The notes beneath the pieces were generated by a model. The model had not been told where the DNA came from. It was given only the letters and a program-made list of their open reading frames with translations, and made no database searches. The translations under genes were made by a program, and so were the position numbers. Below, in pieces: positions 1-6,862 of a DNA stretch of 15,115 bases. Each line of letters opens with the position of its first letter. The stretch's first letter is position 1. Source of the stretch: JBFLVQ01 sp040758525. GTDB taxonomy: Bacteria; Acidobacteriota; Blastocatellia; Chloracidobacteriales; JADJPF01. The stretch is taken from assembly GCA_040758525.1 (NCBI GenBank), contig JBFLVQ010000161.1, positions 1 to 15,115 of the forward strand, written 5' to 3'.

Positions 1-827
1 TTTGCCGGAGAAGAAAAATATCCTTTCCATTCTGGAGATAAAGCCAACTTACGAATCTCTTCCAGACTATTACCAGTTTGGTTTGGCAAGCTCTTGTATA
101 ACTCTTTTACTAGCTCAGGCTTTATTGCTAAGATAGCCGAAGTCTCTACTAAACCGGCATGGATATCCAACCCAAAAGATTTAATCTCTTCAGAAGAATA
201 GTATTTTTTCGCTATCTCCTGATAACTAGAGCCATAAGAAGTATCTAAAAAACTAATACTACTGATATTAAGCATAGTGATTTTGAATGTAGTCGAGATA
301 AAATCACAGGCATCATTAAGCGCGCGATTATGATTTGGACCAGCATGTCCATGAATAAGAAAGATCCATTTAAACTTATTCTCTGCTATTTGACCAGCAA
401 TATCTGCTACTAATGCTCGTAGTGTCGAATGTCTAATGCTATATGTTCCAGGGTGAATCTGGATATTTCCTATCTCATTAGCGCCACCTTCTCCATAGTT
501 AATTATAGGCATTAAGAGAATATTCCAATCTGGTAAATCTTTACTCAAACGGCTACAGACATCTTGGACTCGATTACTAACTGCAAAAGTATCGCTGCCA
601 ATAGGCAGATGCGGGCCATGTTGTTCAAGCATACCAACAGGAATAATGAAAAGAGTTTTGTTTCGATCTAGCGCATCAATTTGTGGTGCAGTAAGATCTT
701 CCATTCTGTAAATATTCCTGCCTGATACATTATCATTGGAGAGAAGGTTGCCATCTACAGTTTGGGTTAATAGTAGTAATAGAGAAACAATACCAAGTAG
801 CAGAATAAAACAGACTATTTTTTTCAT
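1..827 (-). CDS. creatininase-family amidohydrolase, exported, C-terminus beyond window
   Basis: The reading frame is open from an ATG at 827 to the window edge (275 complete codons), so the C-terminus is missing. It starts with a signal-peptide-like stretch (MKK then about 16 mostly hydrophobic residues). The mature part has creatininase-family motifs in order: GMLEQHGPHLPIGSDT near residue 65, a NEIGN..IHPGT segment near 117, HGHAGPNHNRA near 160 and DIHAGLVETS near 222. These carry the His/Asp/Glu residues that bind the metal pair. The family hydrolyses cyclic amides such as creatinine and related small molecules; the substrate here cannot be read from sequence. A GAGG ribosome-binding site lies 7 nt before the ATG. 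An exported member is unusual, since characterised creatininases are cytoplasmic. The gene is divergent from the kinase gene, with 105 bases between them. The family call is firm; the function is open. Confidence 0.88.
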   Translation of the reverse strand, partial: MKKIVCFILLLGIVSLLLLLTQTVDGNLLSNDNVSGRNIYRMEDLTAPQIDALDRNKTLFIIPVGMLEQHGPHLPIGSDTFAVSNRVQDVCSRLSKDLPDWNILLMPIINYGEGGANEIGNIQIHPGTYSIRHSTLRALVADIAGQIAENKFKWIFLIHGHAGPNHNRALNDACDFISTTFKITMLNISSISFLDTSYGSSYQEIAKKYYSSEEIKSFGLDIHAGLVETSAILAIKPELVKELYKSLPNQTGNSLEEIRKLALSPEWKGYFSSPA

Positions 828-932
828 GGTTTTCCTCTATCGGTAGATTAGGAAGTAGATCAAGATATTAACATAATGACAGCTAATCTATCTATTTGCC
901 TCTCAACAATACAATAGTGTAAACTTTCCTGC

Positions 933-2639
933 ATGATCGCTGTCGGCATGCTTGTACAAAACCGTTATCACATCCTCTCAGAGTTAGGGAGTGGGGGATT
1001 TGGCAATACTTTTCTTGCTGAAGATACCCATTTGCCATCCAATCGCCGTTGCGCAATAAAGCAACTTAAACCAATTGCTCATACTGAGAGATATCAAGAA
1101 AGACAGAGGCGTTTCCAACGCGAGGCGGTAATTCTGGAAAAACTCGGTGAAGAATCTCAGGGTCAAATTCCCAAGCTGTATGCCTACTTTGTTGAAGGGG
1201 AATACTTCTATCTGGTGCAAGAATGGATTGATGGCGAAACATTAAGAGAGAAGGTAGAGAGAGAAGGCTCTCTTAATGAGAGTGAAGTAAGAGAGATAGT
1301 GATTGGTTTGTTGCGGGTGCTTGATTATACCCATTCGCAAAACATCATTCATCGAGATATCAAGCCGGAAAATGTGATGTTGCGAAAACAAGGTGGCAAA
1401 CCAGTTTTAATCGATTTTGGTCTGGTAAAAGAGGTGGTAAATGTAGATGCTCAGGGTAACCCTACCAGTTCAATGTTTGTTGGGACAAGAGTCTATATGG
1501 CTTTAGAGCAGGCAGCAGGAAAACCTACTTATTCAAGCGATATCTATAGTCTTGGGCTAACCGCCATTTATCTGCTGACAGGAATAGATCCAAAACATGA
1601 TTCGTTTACTGGAAATCTTATCTGGCGTGGAAATGCTGCTAATGTAAGTCCCGGTTTTGCTGAGATTCTTGAGAAGGCAGCGGAATCGTATGTCCGAGAC
1701 CGCTACAAAACCGCGCAAGAAATGCTTGATGCCTTACAAGCCAATGGTGACTCACTAAAATGGATGGTTTATAGCTTCAATACGGTTAAGGTAGATTCAG
1801 TAGGTCAAGTAATAGAGCAATATAGTAAACAAGCAAGATGCTTTGTTGAGGATCTTGGTAATGGAGTGAGCCTTGATATGGTAGAAATACCAGGCGGCGA
1901 ATTCTTGATGGGATCATCTGAAGCCGATGCCGAAGAATACCGTAGAGATATGGAACAATATAATGTAAGCACTTCAGATGCGCGAGAAAGGTCTTTGTCG
2001 GAAACACCGCGCCATAGAGTAACGGTATCAGGATTTTTTATCGGCAAGTATCAGGTTACACAAGCGCAATGGCAAGCGGTTATGGGCAATAATCCCTCTC
2101 ATTTCAAAGGTGAGAACCTGCCGGTAGAAAACGTATCGTGGGATGATGCGGTAGAGTTTTGCCAGCGTTTATCTAAGCAGACAGGACGTCAGTATAGATT
2201 ACCGTCAGAAGCGGAATGGGAGTATGCCTGTCGAGCAGGAAGTGTAACGGCGTTTGCTTTTGGTGAGACAATAACGCCGCTATTGGTGAATTATGATGGC
2301 AGTTATCCATATGGTTCAGCGCCAAAGGGAGAGTATCGAGGAAAGACGATAGAAGTAGGCAACCTTGGAATAGCCAATAGATTTGGATTATATGATATGC
2401 ATGGAAATGTTTGGGAGAGGTGCTTGGATGTCTGGCACGATAATTATGAGGGAGCGCCTGTAGATGGAAGCGCATGGGAAAGTGGTGGTGATGCTACTCT
2501 CCATGTAGTGCGCGGCGGTTCTTGGTACAGCAACGGTAGCCTCTGCCGCTCTGCTATTCGCAATAGGGTTAGGATGGACACTAGGCTCAGCACTTTTGGG
2601 TTTCGAGTAGTTGTTGCTACTGCGCGGACTCAGAGTTAA
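933..2639 (+). CDS. Ser/Thr protein kinase fused to C-terminal FGE/SUMF1-like domain
   Basis: The N-terminal Hanks-type kinase domain (about 11-270) has the glycine loop LGSGGFGNTF, Lys43 in CAIK, HRD at 140-142, Asn147 and DFG at 161-163, so it should be catalytic. The usual APE motif reads ALE (190-192). A linker of about 45 residues leads to an FGE-sulfatase/SUMF1 domain (about 316-565) with MVEIPGGEFLMGSS, PVENVSWDDAVEFC, RLPSEAEWEYACRAG, GLYDMHGNVWE and RGGSW motifs. The first of the two catalytic cysteines of true formylglycine-generating enzymes is absent (SWYSNGSLC), so the domain probably binds ligands. GNVWEW has become GNVWER. There is no transmembrane segment. No Shine-Dalgarno is visible before 933; Met6 (948) is an alternative start, and a TACAAT at 910-915 would leave a very short leader. 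The last 40 residues look like a retroelement-diversified region. Substrate unknown. Confidence 0.9.
   Translation: MIAVGMLVQNRYHILSELGSGGFGNTFLAEDTHLPSNRRCAIKQLKPIAHTERYQERQRRFQREAVILEKLGEESQGQIPKLYAYFVEGEYFYLVQEWIDGETLREKVEREGSLNESEVREIVIGLLRVLDYTHSQNIIHRDIKPENVMLRKQGGKPVLIDFGLVKEVVNVDAQGNPTSSMFVGTRVYMALEQAAGKPTYSSDIYSLGLTAIYLLTGIDPKHDSFTGNLIWRGNAANVSPGFAEILEKAAESYVRDRYKTAQEMLDALQANGDSLKWMVYSFNTVKVDSVGQVIEQYSKQARCFVEDLGNGVSLDMVEIPGGEFLMGSSEADAEEYRRDMEQYNVSTSDARERSLSETPRHRVTVSGFFIGKYQVTQAQWQAVMGNNPSHFKGENLPVENVSWDDAVEFCQRLSKQTGRQYRLPSEAEWEYACRAGSVTAFAFGETITPLLVNYDGSYPYGSAPKGEYRGKTIEVGNLGIANRFGLYDMHGNVWERCLDVWHDNYEGAPVDGSAWESGGDATLHVVRGGSWYSNGSLCRSAIRNRVRMDTRLSTFGFRVVVATARTQS
2526..2597 (+). 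other. candidate DGR-type variable region in the FGE domain
   Basis: Codons 532-555, directly after the conserved RGGSW, are almost all NNY: TAC, AGC, AAC, GGT, AGC, CTC, then ATT, AAT, GTT, GAC, ACT, CTC, AGC, ACT, with TGC CGC TCT GCT and several AGG codons interspersed. This is the pattern expected if a template made mostly of AAC/AAT codons was copied with adenine-specific mutagenesis. FGE/C-type-lectin domains with this C-terminal layout are a recognised class of diversity-generating retroelement targets. No template repeat or reverse transcriptase gene was found in the window, so this remains an inference. Ordinary SUMF1 paralogues can also be Asn-rich here. Confidence 0.4.
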
Positions 2640-2669
2640 GTGTACGCTTTGGTCTTTACACTTTTGCGA

Positions 2670-2684
2670 GCGTGTGAAACACGC
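2670..2684 (+). other. short hairpin just after the kinase-FGE gene
   Basis: GCGTGT-GAA-ACACGC forms a perfect 6-bp stem with a 3-nt loop, starting 31 nt after the stop codon and flanked by GCGAGC on both sides. A T-run (2700s) begins about 15 nt later, too far for a textbook terminator. Short hairpins with purine-rich loops lie just behind the variable repeat in diversity-generating retroelements, so it could be the homing-site hairpin, or simply a weak terminator. Confidence 0.4.
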
Positions 2685-2768
2685 GAGCACAGCTTAATTT
2701 TTTCTGTAATCGCGTTCCCAACAAAATCCCTGCCAAAAATAAGCCTTCACACAGAAGAGTAGCTGCTT

Positions 2769-2811
2769 GTTCAAATGTACAATTGAACATTTGTAACTTT
2801 TGTTGTAGAGT
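2769..2811 (+). promoter_or_regulatory. antitoxin promoter with nested palindromic operator
   Basis: Two nested inverted repeats share the site: GTTCAA (2769-2774) with TTGAAC (2783-2788), and CAAATGT (2772-2778) with ACATTTG (2787-2793), each with an 8-nt gap. The right arm TTGAAC doubles as a -35 box, followed after 17 nt by TAGAGT (2806-2811) as a -10. An operator over the -35 of an antitoxin gene fits negative autoregulation by a DNA-binding antitoxin. Transcription from here has not been shown. Confidence 0.55.
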
Positions 2812-2849
2812 GAAATTGATCAGTTTTACCAGGCAAGGAGATATTATCT

Positions 2850-3119
2850 ATGCGTCGCCTTTCCATCGAAATGACACCAGAGCAGCATCAGCGTTTGAAA
2901 GCGATTGCTGCCCTACATGGCAAATCTATCAAAGAGTATGTTTTGGAGCGTGTATTACCACCCCAACCAGAAACGGATTCTATTTCAGAAACCGAAGCGC
3001 TGTATCAGCTAGAGATGCTTCTTAAGCCTCGTATTGAAGCCGCAGAGCGTGGCGAAACGGTCTCTAAGTCTGTAGAACAGATTTTTGAAGAAGTCACTTC
3101 CCAGCCAGGGAGAGACTAA
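2850..3119 (+). CDS. ParD-like type II antitoxin
   Basis: This 89-residue protein opens MRRLSIEMTPEQHQRLKAIA, then a helix ending in KSIKEYVLERVLP. That beta-strand plus two helices is the ribbon-helix-helix DNA-binding fold of ParD/CopG-type antitoxins. The acidic second half (about 40-89) would wrap the toxin. An AAGGAG ribosome-binding site lies 8 nt before the ATG. The next gene begins 3 bases after the stop, the normal antitoxin-toxin arrangement, but that toxin gene is broken. The antitoxin frame itself is intact and its operator is preserved, so it may still repress its promoter or neutralise a ParE toxin encoded elsewhere. The symbol is withheld because the exact subfamily cannot be fixed by eye. 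Confidence 0.8.
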   Translation: MRRLSIEMTPEQHQRLKAIAALHGKSIKEYVLERVLPPQPETDSISETEALYQLEMLLKPRIEAAERGETVSKSVEQIFEEVTSQPGRD

Positions 3120-3122
3120 TTA

Positions 3123-3309
3123 ATGCTACCGTACCGGCTTATCCCAGCAGCAGAAGCAGATCTTAAAGAAATTGCTCGTTACACGATCCAGCAATGGGGT
3201 AGGGAACAGGCAAAGCGCTATGACAGGAAAAAAGCCTTGTTGTATTTTGGCTGTATTGCACGAACGTATGGATTTGCTTGCCAGGCTTAAAGATCGTCTT
3301 TCTGAGTAG
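3123..3309 (+). pseudogene. ParE/RelE-type toxin remnant with internal deletion and frameshift
   Basis: The start at 3123 reads a normal ParE N-terminus: MLPYRLIPAAEADLKEIARY, then TIQQWGREQAKRY. From about codon 34 the frame turns to unrelated sequence and stops at 3290 (55 codons). In the +1 frame, from about 3244, the typical ParE C-terminus appears: ILAVLHERMDLLARLKDRLSE, ending at TAG 3307-3309. The middle of the domain, roughly 40 codons judged from a ParE length of about 95-100, is missing, and the two ends are joined out of frame near 3221-3230. The toxin cannot be made. ParE proteins poison gyrase and RelE relatives cleave mRNA; which type this was is unknown. The gene pairs with the antitoxin just upstream. 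Confidence 0.82.
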
Positions 3310-3345
3310 ATTTTTCTTTAATTGCGGTAGTTAGAACCTTCATTC

Positions 3346-3383
3346 TGCTGCGCTTCATTACCTACATAGTATAAAGCGCAGCA
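3346..3383. other. 10-bp inverted repeat between convergent genes
   Basis: TGCTGCGCTT (3346-3355) and AAGCGCAGCA (3374-3383) are perfect reverse complements with an 18-nt loop. The repeat sits between the toxin remnant (plus) and the end of the Nfu gene (minus). Neither side has an adjacent T-run, so it is a stem-loop that may stop or protect transcripts from either side rather than a canonical intrinsic terminator. Confidence 0.5.
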
Positions 3384-3404
3384 AAATGGTCATCACGATT
3401 AAAT

Positions 3405-3980
3405 CTATTTGGCGGGACTGTAGTAAGGGTTCTGTCCAGAAGCATGATCAGTAACATCAAGTACCATGCCTACACTAGGGACTTCTTCACGAATCATTCG
3501 TTCTACACCCATCTTAAGAGTCATATCGGCGGCACCACAACCTTGGCAACCACCACCCATACGCAGATAGATATTGTTATTCTCTACACTGATCAACTCG
3601 ACATAACCACCATGAGAGGCAAGATTAGGATTGATCTGAGAGTCGAGCACATGCTGTACTTTCTCTCTAATAATTTCTGATGATACTAAATCACCCTGAT
3701 ATGCTTCTGGTTGCAAATATCTACGAATGGAGGCGCCAATCTCTTTGCCGATCCGCTGCCATTCATCTGTATTGCTCTTAGTAATAACAACCAGGTTGTT
3801 GTCGAGTTCTACCTTGGTAACAACGGGAATACCGAAGAGTCTCTTGGCTAGTTCGTGTTTCTCTGCTTCCTCTTTGCTATTAAAGATAACCGCGCCAGAG
3901 TGTACAGGCCGGTCAACCATGAATCTGCAGATATGTATGTCCTGTTTATCTACGTTAGCCTTTATCTGAATTTGATCCAT
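3405..3980 (-). CDS. NifU/Nfu-type iron-sulfur cluster scaffold or carrier
   Basis: This 191-residue protein has two domains. Residues 1-90 match the Nfu N-terminal domain (SGAVIFNSKEEAEKHELAKR, LFGIPVVTKVELDNNLVVITK). Residues 100-185 are the NifU C-terminal domain with NLASHGGYVELISVE and the cluster-binding motif GGGCQGCGAA, in which Cys145 and Cys148 form the CxxC that holds a 4Fe-4S cluster between two subunits. Such proteins deliver clusters to apo-enzymes in the cytoplasm. An AAGGAG site 7 nt before the ATG supports the start, and an extended -10 promoter lies about 70 nt upstream. The gene follows four others of the same strand, including radical SAM and ferredoxin-like Fe-S proteins that would be natural clients. 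The length fits two-domain Nfu proteins. Confidence 0.9.
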   Translation of the reverse strand: MDQIQIKANVDKQDIHICRFMVDRPVHSGAVIFNSKEEAEKHELAKRLFGIPVVTKVELDNNLVVITKSNTDEWQRIGKEIGASIRRYLQPEAYQGDLVSSEIIREKVQHVLDSQINPNLASHGGYVELISVENNNIYLRMGGGCQGCGAADMTLKMGVERMIREEVPSVGMVLDVTDHASGQNPYYSPAK

Positions 3981-4048
3981 ATTAATGCTCCTTACTTGAT
4001 AGTACGCTAAGCTTCCTTGCCTTATCGACTCATAGCGCTTTCTTGCTC

Positions 4049-4057
4049 ATTATAACA
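4049..4057 (-). promoter_or_regulatory. extended -10 promoter for the Nfu gene
   Basis: Read on the minus strand this is TGT-TATAAT: a perfect -10 hexamer with the TGn extension. No good -35 lies 16-18 nt upstream, as is typical for extended -10 promoters. The inferred start near 4042 gives a leader of about 60 nt. It lies just behind the stop of the selenoprotein gene, so the Nfu gene can be expressed on its own. Confidence 0.55.
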
Positions 4058-4091
4058 CTGAGGTGATTGGCAATTAAGCTGGCGTCACGGT

Positions 4092-5558
4092 TCAAATCCC
4101 TGTGCTTTTTTCGATTAGACCAAACTGGTCTTGAGTAGGTTCCGCTCAGCAGAACCATGCTTCTGTAAGTCTAGGTGGACGCCGTCGCAAGAAAGATGGC
4201 ACTGGTAATTCAGCACACTGGTCACCTCGCGCTGTATAAGCCAATGCAAGAATCTCGCGGAAAATATAGTAGCAATCACGATTCTCTTTCACAGCGGTTT
4301 CAACTAATGAGCGAACCTGTTGCTGTAACTGATCTAGACGTATATCTGTATGTTGCCAAGAGTAAGAAAAAGACTCTTCAACAAGTGGACCCAACCATTG
4401 CTCTGTTCCTGCTTGTGTAAGCAATAATGAGCCAGGGGGAACAAGCAGACGGATCGCATACTGTATTGGATCGACATGATCAACAAGATCTTGGCAATGT
4501 ATAAATTCAAGCAGCTCTATATAATCATCTAGTGTAGACCAGGGAGTAAATGGTACAAAAGTTGGTCTTAATGCAATACTGGCGTTACGTGTTATTTCCA
4601 GTGCAGTAAATACATCTGCGCGTGTATGTCCTTTTGCTAAACGTGCCAAGACAAGCTCACTAAGCGATTCCACTGCTGAGATCACAAATAGGCAGCCAAG
4701 TGCGCCTAACAGAGGAAACAATTCTCGATGTTTGATTATATGTTCTACTTTGGTTGTAAAATCAAAAGTCAGTTGAGGAAATTGATTGTGCATTGCCTGC
4801 ACAATACGTAATGAATGGCCAGGACCATTAAGAAAATCTGGATCGCCAAAAGTGATATGTTGTGCGCCTGCACGTACTAAATTACCTATATCAGTTAATA
4901 CTGTTTCACGTGGCACAACAAAGAAACGCCCCTGATATACAGGTGGAATTGGGCAATGTGTACAATGGTGTAAGCAACCACGACTGGCTTCAACATAACC
5001 GCTCAGTCGTTGCTCACCCTGATATATTAGTCGAGCATAAACCTCTAATGATGGTAGTTGATTACGATCAGGAATAGGAAAATGCAATCGTTTCAATACA
5101 GGACTGGTGAGGCTGGTAGTAGTACTGACATTTTCAATATTAATCTTTTCACCTGTCTCTACCGCTTTTATTAGTGCAAGTAATTTTTCTTCATACTCAC
5201 CACCAATCACGGAGTCAGCTACTGTGGTAAGCAGATAATTGGCGCTCAGTATTGCATAAAGTCCATAAAAACAGATATGGCAGGCTGGGTTTACACTACG
5301 TATCTCTGTGGCTACACGTACACCCAGACGCAGCGCGGTATGCATAGGAACAGATATTCCGACAAACTTTGCTTGTCGAACTTGCTCAACATTAAGTTTA
5401 GTAACTGAAAGATCTAACACTGTAGCCTGGTAACCAGCTTCATGTAAGAAACCCATAGACGAAGCAATCCCGGCAGGCTGATGACCCAGTTCATAACAAG
5501 AGATCAAAACGATGTTGGTCGTTGGTTCAATAGTTCGCTTCGCTTTAAGCTTTAACAT
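4092..5558 (-). CDS. B12-binding/radical SAM selenoprotein, CUAEP-tail family (Sec at UGA 4148-4146)
   Basis: Residues 15-140 form a B12-binding-like Rossmann domain (NIVLISCYELGHQPAGIASS to SVIGGEYEE). The radical SAM domain follows, with Cys195, Cys199 and Cys202 in CLHHCTHC holding the 4Fe-4S cluster, then ITFGDPDFLNGP and RPTFVPFTPW. The frame meets TGA at 4148-4146 directly after LTEAWFC. Read as selenocysteine it gives C470-U471-A-E-P and a tail TQDQFGLIEKSTGI before a second TGA at 4094-4092. This C-U-A-E-P tail is the hallmark of the CUAEP/CCAEP-tail radical SAM family, in which Cys may replace Sec. A hairpin of the right spacing follows the codon. The gene starts 8 nt behind the ATP-grasp gene, with only a weak AGGG as ribosome site, so it is probably the last gene of that operon. 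The reaction is unknown. Stopping at 4146 would give a 470-residue protein without the tail. Confidence 0.9.
4117..4131 (-). promoter_or_regulatory. bacterial SECIS element (apical stem-loop)
   Basis: On the transcript AGACCA-GUU-UGGUCU forms a perfect 6-bp stem. Its loop starts 21 nt after the UGA (20 nt between) and has G as first loop base. Bacterial SECIS elements sit inside the coding sequence with the apical loop about 16-37 nt behind the UGA, a stem of at least 4 bp and a G in the first two loop positions; all are met. It would recruit SelB with Sec-tRNA to recode the UGA. Confidence 0.8.
4138..4156 (-). other. hairpin presenting the recoded UGA in its loop
   Basis: On the transcript GGUUCUGC-UGA-GCGGAACC pairs over 8 bp (one G-U) with the selenocysteine codon as the 3-nt loop. 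It ends 6 nt before the SECIS stem, so both can form together. It may belong to the recoding signal or slow ribosomes or release factor at the UGA; its role is not known. Confidence 0.55.
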
Positions 5559-5566
5559 GGGTTTCC

Positions 5567-6862
5567 CTATTCGATAACAAATTCAAGTTTTGCATGTGCA
5601 GCACGTAATGCTGCTTCGGTTTGTGCTGGTGTGGTAGCACGACTAAAGATAAAACCTAGATAACTTGCTCCTTCAGGTGGAGGTTGTAGCTGTTGGGTAA
5701 TATGCGCTGTAATAATCACCTCTTCAATATTGGCTACGGTTTGGGCAGCTTCCAGACCGCGAACCTCCTTCAATATTCCAGCACGTGGGATTGGAATCAT
5801 CATTACACCTGCAGCAGCTTCTTCACGTTTTAGTGAATCTACATCTTCACCAAGAGCATGGCGTAGAATCAATTCTTCTAAAGATATACCTTCACCAAAG
5901 CGTAGAGTACGAGAGCATAAGCCACCAATCGCACGTGCAGCAACTTCAATAACCCAGGCACCTTGCTTATTAACACGCAATTCAGCATGTATTGGTCCAC
6001 GTGTTAATCCCATTGCTGTGGTAGCAGCGGCAGTTGTCTCTTCAATCTGTTGCTGAATCTCGATTGGCAGACGCGATGGTGTTACATAGATAGTCTCTTC
6101 AAAGAAGGGCCCGTTAAGTGGATCAGGTTTATCAAAGATCGTTAATACTCGCAAGTTACTATCTGTAAGCAATCCTTCTAATGCCACCTCTTCACCAGCA
6201 ATAAACTCTTCAGCAAGTACCTCACGAGCAGCCGCACCGCCACGCCGCGCTACTGCTGGCTTTTTCAGAATCGCTGTTAATCGCTGCACTGCGACAATAA
6301 ACTCTTCTTTATTATTAGCACGCATTACACCACGACTGGTTGAGAGAAAAACCGGCTTAACAACACAAGGATAAGTAACACGCGCGGCTATCATCGCGAT
6401 ATCATCATCAAGAGTAAAATGCCAATAACGTGGCACTGCTACACCTGCCTGACTAAGCCGCTCGCGCATAAGGTATTTGTTCTTTGCAATCTGTACTGAA
6501 GTTAGGCTGTTGTGATTAAGGTTAATGGCCTGTGCAATTGAAGCAGCAGCCACGGCAGTATCTTCATCAACGGGGATAACAGCATCAACAGGATAGGAAC
6601 GAACAAACTCTTTGGCCTGTGCGGCTGCCTCTACTGGATCGAATATATTGACGGTAAGTAATGATGCAGGGTTCTGTTCGGCTAGTGTACTAGGATATTC
6701 TGAAGCCGCTACCACATCTATACCTAAGCGCAATGCCGCATCTAGAAACGCTTTGGTGCGGTATGTAGTTGTTGGTAGTAATAACAGCAGGCGCGCCATA
6801 ACCTTCTTCAAGATACATTGGGCAGCGCATTTCGTCAAAGCCTGCGACCGTCTAAATGTCAT
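5567..6862 (-). CDS. ATP-grasp ligase-family protein
   Basis: This 431-residue protein has an ATP-grasp fold. A Rossmann-like N-terminal part (LLLLLPTTTYRTKAFLDAA, DAVIPVDEDTAVAAA) leads to the ATP-binding segment YPCVVKPVFLSTSRGV near 165-180, EEFIAGEEVALEG, and the metal-binding GAWVIEVAARAIGGLCSR. Members join a carboxylate, through an acyl-phosphate, to an amine or similar nucleophile; here the layout recalls carbamoyl-phosphate-synthase-like and dipeptide-ligase-like stand-alone enzymes. The substrate is unknown. The ATG at 6862 overlaps the preceding stop as ATGA, which suggests translational coupling. Met22 (6799) has AGAAGG just before it and opens the conserved domain, so it is a possible alternative start. 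The seleno-radical SAM gene follows 8 nt downstream. Confidence 0.85.
   Translation of the reverse strand: MTFRRSQALTKCAAQCILKKVMARLLLLLPTTTYRTKAFLDAALRLGIDVVAASEYPSTLAEQNPASLLTVNIFDPVEAAAQAKEFVRSYPVDAVIPVDEDTAVAAASIAQAINLNHNSLTSVQIAKNKYLMRERLSQAGVAVPRYWHFTLDDDIAMIAARVTYPCVVKPVFLSTSRGVMRANNKEEFIVAVQRLTAILKKPAVARRGGAAAREVLAEEFIAGEEVALEGLLTDSNLRVLTIFDKPDPLNGPFFEETIYVTPSRLPIEIQQQIEETTAAATTAMGLTRGPIHAELRVNKQGAWVIEVAARAIGGLCSRTLRFGEGISLEELILRHALGEDVDSLKREEAAAGVMMIPIPRAGILKEVRGLEAAQTVANIEEVIITAHITQQLQPPPEGASYLGFIFSRATTPAQTEAALRAAHAKLEFVIE

Noticed and set aside
933..2639. Active formylglycine-generating enzyme for sulfatases
   Set aside because: The first catalytic cysteine is missing and no sulfatase gene is nearby.
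3123..3290. 55-codon frame as a genuine small gene
   Set aside because: Only its first 33 residues are ParE-like; the rest is out-of-frame reading of the toxin C-terminus, so it is a pseudogene product.
3346..3383. Canonical intrinsic terminator between the toxin remnant and the Nfu gene
   Set aside because: The stem is perfect but no T-run follows on either strand; it is listed only as an inverted repeat.
4080..4105. tRNA T-arm-like sequence (GGTTCAAATCC)
   Set aside because: The stem has a mismatch, and no acceptor, D-arm or anticodon arm fits around it; on the other strand it is the end of the selenoprotein frame.
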